DNA from: Verticillium longisporum
Lineage: Eukaryota; Ascomycota; Sordariomycetes; Glomerellales; Plectosphaerellaceae
NCBI GenBank assembly: GCA_019188255.1
Contig: JAETXT010000001.1
Location: 2,480,001 to 2,544,000, forward strand
DNA: 64,000 nucleotides
Reading direction: 5' to 3'
This document shows, piece after piece, positions 34,104 through 45,925 of the stretch. Each line of letters starts with the position of its first letter. Position 1 is the stretch's first letter. The notes beneath the pieces are model-generated. The model was not told the origin of the DNA. It did no database searches and saw only the letters and a list, made by a program, of their open reading frames with translations. Position numbers and translations under genes: made by a program.

Positions 34104-36382
34104 TCACGACTTGCCGGCTCCGGACTGCATGACCGCCGGCAGCGTCTTCCACGTCTGCGCGCTCGGCATCTTGATCTTGCCAAAGTCCTCGTCAATGTCG
34201 AGGATGATCTTGAGCGCGTTGCGGCTGCGCGAGTAGGGGCTCGTATCGAGCTTCTCCTTCAACGTCGACACGGCATCCGCGACGCCCGTCGGGATCTTGA
34301 GCGACTCCGTCTTGCCAGGGTACGGCAGCGTGGTCTGCAGGACTTCGTACGCGGCCAGCGTGAAGCCGAACTGCGGCGAAGAACGGAAGATACGCGCCGG
34401 GCCACCCTTGAAGAAGGCCCTGAAGCCCTCCTCCTTCCAGATGGTCGAGGCAGCGTGTCGCAGACCCGTGTAGCTGGCCTCTCCCTTGCGCGCCTCGACC
34501 TGGAGACGTGTCTTGATGACGTCGCACGGCGTCGTCAGGTACGCAGCGGGCATGCCGGCGATGGCGCCCGCCGTCAGCAGCTGCAATACACCAAGCTTCT
34601 TGGTGGGCGACTCTCCGAACATGTCCTTCTTCAGGTGGCTGTACGTCGGGAAGTAAATGGCTGAGAAGGGCACGTCACGCAACAGACAGGCCGACGCGCC
34701 CTTGTATAGACCCACGAGACCGAGGTTGCGCACGATCCACATGGCTGACCTCTTCGGGGTGCCCTCCATCGTCTTGGCGACCTCACCTTGTATCTGGAGC
34801 CGAATCTTGACAATCTCGAGGGGGTTGGTGAAAACCTAGTAAAAAAAAAACCACAGCAGTCAGCGTTCTGCGTCGTCATGCACGGACAAAAATGATCAAA
34901 ATCAAGTACTCACCACCTGACAGGCACCCGCCGTACCACCAGCGAGCACCTCCGACCCCCAGTAGATCTTGCCCTCCTTGTTGGTGAAGTACGTGCGGAC
35001 AATGTCGTTGACGGTCAGCTTGATGGCCTTTTCTGGCGCCACACCAACGAGCTGCGGCAAGACACCAGAGTACAGGCCGCGCGGGCCCTCGTTACGCCAG
35101 ACCTTTTGGAAGCAGTCGATCGAGTTCTTGTAGAGGCGCTCGCCGGGCCTGGCGCCTCGCTGGTTCTGCAGGCGCGTCTTGACGAGATCGATGGGATACA
35201 CCATGAAGGCACCAAAGGCACCGGCGACACTGCCAAGCAGGAAGTTGTAGCTCGATTCCATCAGCTTCGCGACGGCGGCACCCGTGGCGCCTGCGGCCGC
35301 ATCCGACACGCCGCGGTGCGGCGCGTCCTCCGTGTCGTAGAGCGGGTTCCTCCAGGATGGGTCGAGGACCTTGGCAAAGTCGGCGAGTCCGAGTCTGCCA
35401 GAGGGCTCGTCGAGGCTGGCAAAGTGGAAGAGAATGTCGGCCTCCATGGGCGTGAAGAGGGAGAAGCGGGTAATCTTGGCGGCCTGGTTCAGGAACTCGG
35501 TCCTCGTGATCTTGCCATCGGTGCTCTTGGCGACCGCGCGGCGGACGATCAGCTCGACGAGGTCCATCTCCTTGATCATGTTCTGGAAGGCGCGGACATT
35601 GGCGTAGGAAACCTTGCTGCCGAGGGTAATGTTGCACAGGCTGCTGAGGTTCTGGAGGAGATGGTCGGAGAGCTTGTGCTTGGACGTCTCCAGGATGATG
35701 CGCTCAAAGTCCTCCGGGTCGATGAAGCCGTCGCCGTCGCGGTCGAACTGCTGGAAGGCCTGACGGATGCGCTCACCCTGCAGACCGCGCAGCATCTGGG
35801 AGAATTGGGGGTAATCCATCTGGTGTCGCTTCTTCTTGCCGCCAATGTACAGCTTGGCCCACTCGCACTCCCAGTCGAAGGGGATGCTCGTCTCGCCCTT
35901 GTTCAGCTCGTACAGCTGGCGGAAGTCTTCGTACTTGACGCTGCCGGTCCTGGACACGTCGAAGAGGCGGAAAGCAATCTCGTACTCGGCATCGGGCTTC
36001 ATCAGCAGGTTCTCGAAAGCAGCCCACTCGGACAGCGAGATGCGGCCGGCATCCTTGCGGTCGGCGACGCGGAAGAGAATGCCGTACTGTTCGCGTTTGA
36101 TCTTGTGCTGCAGGCCATGAGAGGGCAGGTCAGCACGGTGGTCTTGTCGACGAGGGAAAGGGGGAGGAGGAGGGAGGCCATGGGGTGACTCACGTAGTCT
36201 TCTGTGGCAGGCGCAACGGCATTGACAAACTCATCGGGTCCCATGAAGAGCTCGCCCGTCTCGGCATCCTTGATAGCATTGGCGTGGAACCGGGACTTGG
36301 TCTGGCTGGACAGCTGCGTCGGCTCCTCCGCGCCGAGGAGGCTCTCCTTGACAGCCTCCTTGACAGCTGCTGCTTTGCTCAT
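34104..36382 (-). CDS. AGC1: Mitochondrial aspartate/glutamate carrier with EF-hand domain
   Basis: Exons are 36382-36194, 36107-34914 and 34835-34104, giving 704 residues. The N-terminal half is a citrin/aralar-like EF-hand array. One canonical loop [12 protein letters not shown] lies near residue 183; other loops are degenerate ([14 protein letters not shown]). The C-terminal half has three mitochondrial carrier repeats with the signatures [11 protein letters not shown] (~368), [11 protein letters not shown] (~465) and [11 protein letters not shown] (~564). It exchanges mitochondrial aspartate for cytosolic glutamate plus a proton across the inner membrane in the malate-aspartate shuttle, and the EF-hand domain confers calcium control. 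The intron before VFTNPLEIV has a poly-T run before its acceptor. The frame is intact. Confidence 0.94.
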
Positions 36383-37792
36383 CTTGGCGGGTCGTGGCGA
36401 CAAAGACGCACAATGATCGAGGTTGATCGAGAAGCCAGGGTGAGGACAGAAATCAGTTCCTGGGTTGACGCTGGAGCTCTCGTGATGTTCAGGTGAAAGA
36501 CCGAGAACCGAGGACCGAGAGCTGTCGACAAAGTATAGTAGTCTGTGCGGGTCGCGCGGGACTGATTTCCGGGGATATCTGGGGGAGCCTGTAATCAGAT
36601 GATCGCAGGAGCTACACAGGGTCCGATCGGACGCGTCGCGATGGCTTCAAGGCGTGAGGTGAGGTAGAAGACCAAAGGGAGAATGGCGTTCGGAGGGTGT
36701 TTGACTGTGCCGATGAGTCGAAGGGGAATGCGCTTTCGGGGGGGCAGATGCAGGACGGGATCGCCACGAGACTCTGCAGGGCGCGCCAATTGGTTTTTTT
36801 TTTTTTCTTTTACCCGTGCCTGATGTGAAGAGTGACCTGGCAAGGAGGGCGCTTGGGTCGGACCGTCGCTCGTCACTGGCCAGGCACCGTCGCCGGGGCG
36901 TCTTGGAAGGGACTAGCGGACCAGCTCCAGGGACCACACCGTCGGAGACACTGTTGTTCCAGCACCTGCACCCCCTGTAACGGTGACATTCTAGCGCATG
37001 TCTGGCCTGGAGATGGCAACAGAGCTCCGCCCCCCCCCCCTTGCCCCCCCAACTTTTCTCCTCCCATCTTCCGATTTGCCCCATTCTTGGTCTTGATGAA
37101 CCCCCACACTCTGGACAAGACCACCGACGTCGGACGTAGAACTAACTGTTTAGGCGCGAGCCGATGGAACGGCAGACTCACATGTGCTTTGCCGTCTTCG
37201 AACCTCAGTGAGCCGAGCTTCGCGTGCCCGGCAATTCGACATTCGCTTGCTTGCACTTTCGCTTACATGGACCTCCATTATATGGAGTAACCGTAATGAG
37301 CGCATGATTTTGCAGGCCTTGATCAGTATTCGAATACATCTGGCCTTCGGCTGTTGGGACCGGACGTTCCGGCTACACCGGCCTGACCGGCAAGGGGGCT
37401 GCTTGCCTGACAATCCACATACCCACACATCAATCATGTCATCAGGTAATAGAGGGAGGGAGAGAGAGTCCTTGCCGCGCCAATCGCTGGAAAGCCCCTG
37501 GAAAGCCCGCTTTGAGATACGTACCTGCCTTGACATGCATGCCGTACCACACCGCGTCCTCAGCTTCCTGGTAGCCCCGGGTTTGCCTCGGAGTCTCAGC
37601 TGCTGTTGTGCACCGCTTCGGTCCTCAACTCGGGGGCCTTCAGTGCAAGCCTGACTGTACCGGCCCGGGCCCCATTGAATCGCCCATGTCCTCACTTGTG
37701 CATTGCTCAGTTCACATTGCAAATAATACCGAGCCAGATGCCTGTGTATTCGTGTGCTCGTCCCAGCATGTTACAATTCGTCATCGGTGCTT
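36383..37792. other. Intergenic, 1.4 kb
   Basis: Upstream of AGC1 and downstream of NUT1. Contains a poly-T tract (about 36786-36799) and an 11-nt C run (37030-37040). No supported gene. Confidence 0.5.
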
Positions 37793-40700
37793 TTAGCCAA
37801 GGTCCATCGTATCCCACTCGAAATCACCACCAGCGGACAGCCCGCTGAAAATGTCATCAGCCCCCAGATCCAATGAGCCGCCGTTGCCAGTGGCATCGCC
37901 CAAATCCAGGTCGCCGCTTACCCCGCCCATGCCAAGGCCCAGGCCGACGCTATCGACCGTCATGGCACCGCCAGCCGGTCCCGCGTTGGCAGACGCGGCC
38001 GCCATGGCCTCACTCAAAGACCCTGCCGCATCGTCCAAACCCAGACCCAGGTCGCCCTGCAGGATGGCCTCCGCGTGGATCGCTTCAGCTTCAGACACGG
38101 CCATCTGGGCTTCGACGCGCCGATGGAGCCGCACGACCAACTCAGCCTGGCTCATGTCGGTCCTCTGTAGTCGCCTGCAGTCTTCCGCCTCGGCCTTCAG
38201 CACGTCCCGCAGCGTCAGTCTCCTCTGCACGGGCGTCGGCATATTGCCCGAATCCTCAAAAAAGGTCAACCCTGGCGTTTGAGGGTTGTTTGTGACTTCC
38301 GGAGCACAAACGAGTGCCGTAGCCACATCGTACACAACACTGCCGCCGCCGGCTTCTGTTTGCTGCTTGACCTCCTCACAGATTAAGCGAAGCACCCGCT
38401 TCGCTCCCAGTAGCCGGAGCGCAGCCAAGACCTGGCGATGCGAGTACGATGTGGGCGTGATGTTGATGCCCGGGTGCAGACTCCACTGCACAAAGCCTTG
38501 CATCGTGTGTCGCAAGGCCGTCGCAAGGCCTTCACCCTGCGTACTCGTCCACGTCTCCAGCTCGTTGTGGTCTGCTCCGCCTGTGCGACGTGACAGTGGA
38601 ATGTTGTCTTTCAACACGCTGAGGAGAAGATCAATCTTTTGGTCCTTGGGGTCCTGCCGTTGAGAAGCCCTGAGCGAGTGCTCCAAAGGCTTGGCCACAA
38701 TATTGAGAACTGACGAGAGCATGGTTTTTGCTTCTTCGGAAATCGCGCTGGGCTGCAACACCAGGTGGAGAACCCTGATGATGGTGTTTTGGTTGTGCCG
38801 TTCGACCCACAGCGAGTTTGCCAGGTAGGTAATCGCAGTAACCAGTGAAGGGAGTAGAAACGTGTCCACGAGGTCTGGCGAGCGTGTTAGCAAATGCGAC
38901 TCGAGAGCTGCGCGGTGCTGGCCTACATTCAACACCACCTTTAAGACTCTCTTCTGAAAGGTGACCGGTGGCAAAAGCTGTCACAACATTTTGGAACAAG
39001 GTCGGGATTAGGAGGTAGAACTCTTGTGGTGGACAAGATGATATCAAGTCGTCCGTCAGGCCACCAGCTTCTTGGTCGAAAAGACCATGGATCCATCCAC
39101 CCAGATGGCTCTTCTCCAGATCCGAAAGCTCCTCGGAGGATCGACTCAGGTGGCCCTGACTGAGGAATTTCGCCACAAAAGAATCCGGAGATCGTGCACC
39201 AATATCGGATGCCGTAAGGTTGTAGCGGTAGGCAAAGGCGAGTAGGAGAAGCAGCACGGATCCAAATTCTTCGTAAACAGGCTGGTACTCGCCTTGATCT
39301 TCGTCGTACTTCCAGTCGTCGAGTAAATCGCACAATGGCTGCAGAATGGCAGTTGGCTTTTCGAAAAGAAGTATTACGTCCAGTGACAGTGGCCTGCGAG
39401 ACAGTTGACTGCAGAGGTTCTTTAATGACATCGTCTCCTTGTTGCGGCATAATTGAGCCAAGACCTGCGGGTAAGTGTCAGCGTCATCTGTTGCATCGTT
39501 CCAATCCGCACAACAAGCCTACCTCTGTCAAAGCGTGGCAGACAGCACCCACGTTCCCATCCATGTTATCTAGCTCCTTAACGAGAGCCTGCATGCGCTC
39601 CGGGTCGTCCAGACACTCTGCGACGAGTGTGTCTTTGACATATCTGCCTCGGGAGGGTAGTGACTGGTAGGGCGTCTCGCCCAGTATCGTTTCTATGCTG
39701 CTTTCTCGTAGCAAGCCGTGCAAGCAGCATGCCCAGCAGAACTCTTCCCGGACCGAGTCGGTGTAAGGATTATTGTTTCGACTCTCATCAAACATAGATG
39801 AGAGCGTAGGGAACGCATTGGTGTCGACGTGGCTCAGCGCTTCGGTGATGCAGTACTCGGCCGTCAACGGCGGGTACATGTGCTTGCTCAGGTTCGAAAT
39901 GAGGATGGGGAGCTTGTTCATGAGATAGGACCTCAGCATATGTGCAGCTTTGTTCCCCTCGTTACCGAAGACCGCATTGGCCAACACGTCGAATGACGCC
40001 AGAATGAGATCGATAGTGGTGGATTGCACATCGCCCTGCCAGAGTCAGCTAAGATAGAAAAAAAGGTACTGGTAGAATTAACCTGATAGCGATTGTTCAG
40101 ATAGTTGAAGATGGCTGTGTCGTCGATTAATGGGCGACCAACAAGCTACAACACACGAGGTCAGTACTGTGAAATGAATCGGAGTGATGGGTCCTTTTCA
40201 TACAGCGGCGTTCAGGTAGATGTATAATCCCGCTCTTGAGTTGGCGACTGGCATTTCTGGAATGACGAAGTTGTTAAGCTCGACCCCAGAGTCGAAGAGC
40301 TGATCCAGCTCTGGAGCGGCAAGTGGCTTGCCTGCCTCCGCTGGCTCAAAACTGGCCAGTGTTCTCGTTCGAAAGTGGTCGAGCCGTGTTGTGACTGGAC
40401 CAGCGTTGTGCATAATGGTAGGAACAAATGTTGCAAGACTTTCAGACATGGCCTTTCGAGTAGCTGTCGCGACTTCGTCAGCTCGGTCACGAAGAGTTGT
40501 CGACAGGAGACAAGGACAGATGCTCACCTGCAGCCTGTGGCCTGCTCAATGCTTTCAGCACCACCTGATTTTCGCAAACCCCGAGCAACAAGGCGACAAA
40601 GGCCGCGCGTGCACAATCCATCTCGTCCCGGGCTTGATTCGCCTGCATCTGCCCCATGGGATCAACTGCAAAGGCAGTGGACGCATCCGTAAATAGGGTC

Positions 40701-41191
40701 ATCCATTTCGACATGATTCTGGCGATTTCTAAAGCGACCGCGGCATCCTGTATAGCTGCCCCTTGTGCCACAGCCTTGGTCAAGCGATAGAACATAACCT
40801 CCTCAGAACCATATGAGCTCCCCCATCGGATAAGACGAGTGGCCTCGCCATCTCCCTCTGGAGCCTGCCCTTCAGCAGGATGTGCTTGTGTATGCGATGT
40901 CGAATACCTGTAGAGGCCTTTCAGCACGGAAGGAATATCGATGTATCGCAGTTTCGAGAGGCTCTGAAGGTATTGCGGGATGCGGGGGTCGAGGAATTGT
41001 CGGTTGCCAGAGCGCGGGCGCAAGAATAAGTCGGCAATGATCACCGGCGGCAGCGGATGTTTTGAGTAGAGTATTGGGGCATAGGACTCGAATTGCTCGG
41101 GGTCTAGTCGCTTTGCCAGTGATTTTGCTATGAACTTCTGCCATCGAGAAAGCGCAATCTGCTGGGCGCTTCTCGAAGCGCGACCTTCCAT
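37793..41191 (-). CDS. NUT1: Mediator subunit 5 (Nut1/Med5)
   Basis: Exons are 41191-40528, 40463-40204, 40145-40083, 40035-39523, 39464-38927 and 38874-37793, giving 1039 residues. All junctions keep frame. The 63-nt third exon encodes LVGRPLIDDTAIFNYLNNRYQ. The last intron has a TGCTAAC branch point and joins GVE to YLVDTFLLPSLV. Family landmarks are FIAKSLAKRLDPEQFESYA and KHPLPPVIIADLFLRP at the N-terminus, VIPEMPVANSRAGLYIYLNAA in the middle, and an acidic end FEWDTMDLG. Med5 sits in the Mediator tail and relays activator signals to RNA polymerase II. The start at 41191 is chosen because upstream codons lack family character. The 72-codon upstream extension is less likely. Confidence 0.92.
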
Positions 41192-41483
41192 GGTGACAAC
41201 GCCGTGGAAGCGATATCGAAGTTGAGATAATAGACACTCTAGCCTATGCCGCAATTGATGTAGCCATTCGAAGATGCGCGACCGTGCTGCGCGAAGGATC
41301 TCTGGGGAGCGTGTGCGGAGAAAGGTCTGTGACAAGGTTGCCGCCAGTTGCTGGAGGTTGGATGTGAGGGCCGACTGAACGCGCCCAAGGCTCGGAAACC
41401 GCAATGCCTAGGTATCTGTCGAAGGCGAGGTGAAGTGAAGCTTTATGCAGGGGCCAAAAGCGCGCCGCTCAGGGTACCACTGA

Positions 41484-41510
41484 CTTGCCTAGGCACCTAC
41501 CTAGGTACAC
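41484..41510. repeat. ACCTAGGT-type palindromic cluster
   Basis: TTGCCTAGGCACCTACCTAGGTACA, close to the NUT1 start region. Confidence 0.75.
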
Positions 41511-42400
41511 GCTAATAAATCAAAGCAGCGCGGTCCAAAGCCTATGTCCATGGCGTTGATTGGGTCGGTCCATAATCGTATGGACCCATAATTGAGGCCT
41601 GCACCTGCACCATCACCATCAAGGAGCAAAAGGTTGTGGCTTCTTCAATTCGCACGAAAAGCAATTCTAATTGCGACAGGATGTTGAACCTGAACCTTGT
41701 TGCTCGATGAGTGGGCATCATGTAGATTCGTCGGCGCCGAACACCTGGACTTTACTGGTTCCGGGCGGTGGCGTAGTCAATTTGTGGTTCCGCAACATGC
41801 AAGACTCGATCACACTGCGCGTCACATTGAGGTTGATATAAATTTCTTTTGCTCTTGCTTACAGCCTCTCTTGGTTGTCACGAACGAAGACCCGGCAGCC
41901 TGCAGCCACTTGGTTGCAGCGAGCATCGTTCATCCGCGCCTGAGTCTGAGCTGCTCGTTCCCCTCCTCCACCTACATGCCGAGACGCACTAGCATCTGAC
42001 AGCAGCTCCAGCTTGGGGCTCAGAGCCGACAAGTCGCCATGGCGGCTTCAACCTCACGACCTTCTCGTCGAGCGCCGGATCATTGGCATCAGCACGTGCG
42101 TCTGACTGAGCTGCATCCGAACGCCGGTCACCACTACCTGGCTCCGTCCCGAATGGCCTCTCCACGGCTCGTCACTCGTCGCGTCGTCTTCACGTCTTCT
42201 CTCGCAGGCTGGAGCTTTCAAGCTACCAAAGAACCTGTTTGCCACGCTGCTCGCGGCGCTGACATGATTGATGCATGCCCACAAAGCCATATTAGAAACG
42301 CCGGGTGCAGGGGATTTATGTGTGTGTAGGGAATAGGGGGATGTTGCCGGCGATCGTTCTACCAAGGGTAGTGATATGCAATTACCGACAGCTGGGAAGG

Positions 42401-42416
42401 GTGTGTGTGTGTGTGT
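42401..42416. repeat. (GT)8 microsatellite
   Basis: Simple GT repeat in the 3' region of importin alpha. Confidence 0.9.
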
Positions 42417-42467
42417 AGGGGAGGGAATAGTTGGGAGTCGCCGGAAACGTTGGTCATGTAGACTGCT

Positions 42468-44554
42468 TTACATGTCCATGGAGTCGCCACCGTTGGCAAA
42501 GCTGAAACCACCCTGCTGGGCAGGGGCGTTGGCACCGAAGCCAAAGGTGCCGTTGGGGCCGGTGCCTTGAGCCATGCCCTCATCGGCGTTCTCCTCCTCG
42601 TCGGCAAAGTACTTCTCAATAATGTTGTACGCCTTCATGTAGATCTCCTCGTTGGCGTTGGTCTGGCATTCGTGGATCTTCTCCATGCCACCGCACTCCT
42701 CGATAAACAGGGCGTAGCGGTTGATAGAGTCGGGGCCCTCGCCAGCAGCCTGCTTGTCAAGATCGCCAACCTTGAGAATATTCTCGAGGCCGTCCAGCGC
42801 CACCTGGATGATCTTGTTATCGGGGCAAGCGAGAAGGTCGCAGAGGGGCTTGATGCAGCCCTGGGCCACGAGGTAGCGGATCTGCTCCGGCTTCTGGAGG
42901 CCACCAGACGTGGCGTTGCTTATGGCCCAACACGCCTCCTTGCGGGTCTTGAGATCGCCGTTGGAGAGGAGGTGAATAAGAGGGGGGATGATGTTGGCGT
43001 CGATGACGGACTGGATCTGCGCCGAGTTGCCGGCCGTGACGTTCGAGATCGTCCAGCACGCCTCCTTGCGAATGCCGTCCTTGTTGGAGCTCAGCAGAGA
43101 CAGAAGGCAGGGCAGCGCACCGCAGTTGATGATGACCTGGGTCTGAACATCGTCGCCAGTGACAATGTTGCCAACGGAGCGGAGAGCCGGAGTCTGGACC
43201 GAAGTCGAGGCATGCATGAGGAGCTCGACCAGGCGGCGGGGATACCAGCCTCGATGACAGCCTGAATCTTATCGTTGGATCCATCGGAGAGGTAAGAAAT
43301 GGCCCAGCAAGCGTCGATCAGGACCTCGTCATCGAGAGAGTAGACAAGCTTGGACAGCACGGGCAACGCAGGGGCGATCTGCAGAGGACGATCAGCAAAA
43401 GGCACCAATATGCGGCAGTTTCCTGGGACGCTGTTGTATCACTTACGGTGGCCCAGTCGGGCTGGGGGGTCTTGCCACGGCAGAAGTTGCTAAGAGTCCA
43501 GGTAGCGTTGCGGAGCATGCTGAGCTTGCGGCTGTCGCCGAGGAGAGCCAGCAAAGGCTTGAGCGCGGCGCAGCTGAGAACATAGTCACGGCAGTGGGGG
43601 CTGTCGCCGGCAATGTTGCCGAGAGCCCAGACAGCCTGCTCACGCACATCGGGCTCAGGGCTACCAAGAAGCTCGACGAAGATGGGGACGGCGCCGGCCT
43701 CGATGACGACCTGAGTCTGAGTGGCGGAACCGGAAGCAATGTTGGTGAGAGCCCAAGCGGCCTCGAACTGAACAAGGGTGTGGGGAGAGCGGAGGAAGGT
43801 CACAAAGCGGCTGACGACGCCGGTCTTGATGACCTCCTCGATCGGGGGTTACGCTCCTTCGAAAGTAGCTTTCGGAACTTGGTCGTGGCCTGAATCTGGA
43901 GGTCAATCTGTTCGGAGAAGACACCCTCCACCATCTGAGGAAGGTCCTCGTTCAACTACCCATGGTCAGCACAGATGGTCTTGCCTATGGAGTACGTGAC
44001 ATAGGCAAGCAAAAGGTAGGACAGAGCAGTGACACCGATAGCACATGTCGACGAGGACGCTGATGGTCGAAGACCCTGATTGTGCATGTGGGGCAGTGGG
44101 TGATGAGCAAGCCCCTGGCAACGGAGCATGCAAAATAAGACGAAGCGTGTTTGGCGGGGTCGACGAAGAAAGGGGGCCTGTACCCAAGCTATGCCGCGCA
44201 ATTGAGGCAGAGGGCAGATACAACACAAAAAAGGTGGACAGGTGAGACAAGGCAGATGGGAGAATAAAGACAAAGGGAAACAGGGGTACGGAAGAACAGA
44301 GATCGAGAGATGCAACGAACCTGTGATTCGGTGGGGGCGGTATCATCGTCACTGTCGGGAGCGGCGCCGAGCGAGGCGCCGGGCCTGTTCTCGCCCGTGG
44401 CGATTCCTCTCCTCTTCGCAAGGTTCTCCTCTCGCTTGGCCTTGCGAATCTCAACCTGTTGCTCCTCACGACGGCGGCGGAGTTCCTCAGGCTTGAAGTT
44501 ACTCTTCGCCTTGAAGTTGGTGCGGCGGTGCTCGGGGATGTAGCGGTCGGCCAT
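42468..44554 (-). CDS. SRP1: Importin alpha (karyopherin alpha, Srp1/KapA); frame broken twice
   Basis: Exons are 44554-44321, 43955-43447 and 43378-42468. The importin-beta-binding domain ([18 protein letters not shown], then [18 protein letters not shown]) is followed by ten armadillo repeats with the WxxxN array (for example [32 protein letters not shown]). It binds classical nuclear localisation signals and docks with importin beta. Two frame breaks fall in runs of G on the plus strand: 43844-43848 (within [14 protein letters not shown]) and 43238-43241 (within [15 protein letters not shown]). One extra G at each gives 78, 170 and 304 codons exactly, 551 residues in total, the normal family length. 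The first intron is 365 nt, much longer than others here. Confidence 0.93.
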
Positions 44555-45206
44555 GGTTCCGGTTGATGAAGGCTGTCACCTTTTGATGTGGTGGAGTCGC
44601 AGTAGAGGGCGGTCGAGGACCAAGATCGAGCGTGTGTTGGACTTGTGGTGGGAGGGAACGCAGCTGATTCGGAGTGCGTTGCGCAAAAGGTAGGGGAGAG
44701 AAGAAAAATTAAGAGTGAGGTCTCGAGGTCCGTATGTATCGCGGGGGGCGGTGGGTAAGGAAGGGCAGAGGTGAATAGATGTGGTGGGTTGGGTGTGATG
44801 ATGTAGGGAGCGGGAAGGGAAGGGACGAGAGTGGGAAATTTATTCTGCGGGGGGTGGAAGGAGGGAAAAGTGGGGGGGTGAAGACACGGACGAGCAGGTG
44901 CAAAGTCCCTCCTGATAGTGCGCAACGAGCGAGTCCAGCGTAGCGGGGTCATGGTGGCTCGTGCTGTGTGTCTGGCACTGCGGGGACGGGCGATTTGGAC
45001 GCCCGATTTCCAGGCCATCAGGTGAGGGGCAACATGGAGAGTAAGTACTGGCTTAACACGAGACAGCCTGGGTCGACTTCTTTGCACCCGTCGTTCAGAA
45101 CAGCTACCCAGACGGGCACCCAGACAGGTACCTACCCAGAGACGGTCAAACGGCAGCTTTCCCTCAGCTGCTCGAAGCTGTCTGGCTTGAGATCGAGAGC
45201 TTCTCC

Positions 45207-45242
45207 CAGGACACTTCTCTCAGGACACTTCTCTCAGGACAC
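45207..45242. repeat. 14-bp tandem repeat
   Basis: CAGGACACTTCTCT at 45207-45220 and 45221-45234, plus a partial third copy. Confidence 0.85.
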
Positions 45243-45411
45243 ACACAAGGTGTACGAAATCAAAGAGATGGATGCCTTCTTCTCATGGCCACAGGCGTCG
45301 CAGAAAAGCTGGGTCCCCCGTGCATTGACTCTGGCTTTCTTATTTCCAGAGAATGTTTCTTAAAGGCCTGCCTGGAAGAACATTGGCAGGAAAAGGTACA
45401 TGCAACGCGTT

Positions 45412-45450
45412 TCGTACCTAGGTACCTTACCTAGGTAGGTAGGTAGGTAC
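45412..45450. repeat. ACCTAGGT-type palindromic cluster
   Basis: GTACCTAGGTACC is followed by TTACCTAGGTAGGTAGGTAGGT, 480 nt upstream of POT1. Confidence 0.8.
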
Positions 45451-45925
45451 ACGAGCACATGACGATGCACCTCTCAAACACCTTCTTTCTTGTTCGGTTC
45501 CTTCGCTTTGGTAGGTGTTGGCCCTGACTCAGCAGCCCTGCTCGCCGCCTCCACGTTGGACGGACGTTGGGTTCTAGTTGCTACCACTTGCGCACGGACG
45601 AAGCCAGAGGCAGGAGAACAGTGCATGTACCTGCACATGGAAGGGGAAGGGTACATCAAGTGGGCATTGTCCGTCGACGCGTCTCACCAGAGGAGACGCG
45701 TTGTACAGCTTGCATTACCTGCCTCCAGCTCGCTGCCACCGACCCCTTGCGTCTTGATCAAAGCGTGGTATGGACAGTTCGGCTTAGCCTGGTCAACCCT
45801 GACAAGATCCACATTCTGTTTAAGAGGGAGCTGGATGGTCAAACAATATCCTGCGAATCTCGCCTGTGCGAAGGCCACCTCCAAAGTCTCTGTGACCCGT
45901 CAGAGAATTGCTTCCATCTACCAAC

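Larger units (their letters stand above)
41192..42467. other. Intergenic, 1.3 kb
   Basis: Contains the ACCTAGGT cluster at 41484-41510 and a (GT)8 tract at 42401-42416. No gene was seen. Confidence 0.5.
44555..45925. other. Divergent promoter region of importin alpha and POT1
   Basis: 1.37 kb. Contains a 14-bp tandem repeat (45207-45242) and an ACCTAGGT cluster (45412-45450). Pro/Thr-rich open frames here are composition artefacts. Confidence 0.55.

Noticed and set aside
35106..36188. 360-codon open frame on the plus strand
   Set aside because: It is antisense to AGC1 exon 2, whose EF-hand and carrier motifs are unambiguous. GC-rich codon bias opens the opposite strand.
43966..45087. 373-codon minus-strand frame
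   Set aside because: It runs through the importin alpha promoter, first exon and intron in a wrong frame. Pro/Ser/Thr-rich, with no homology.
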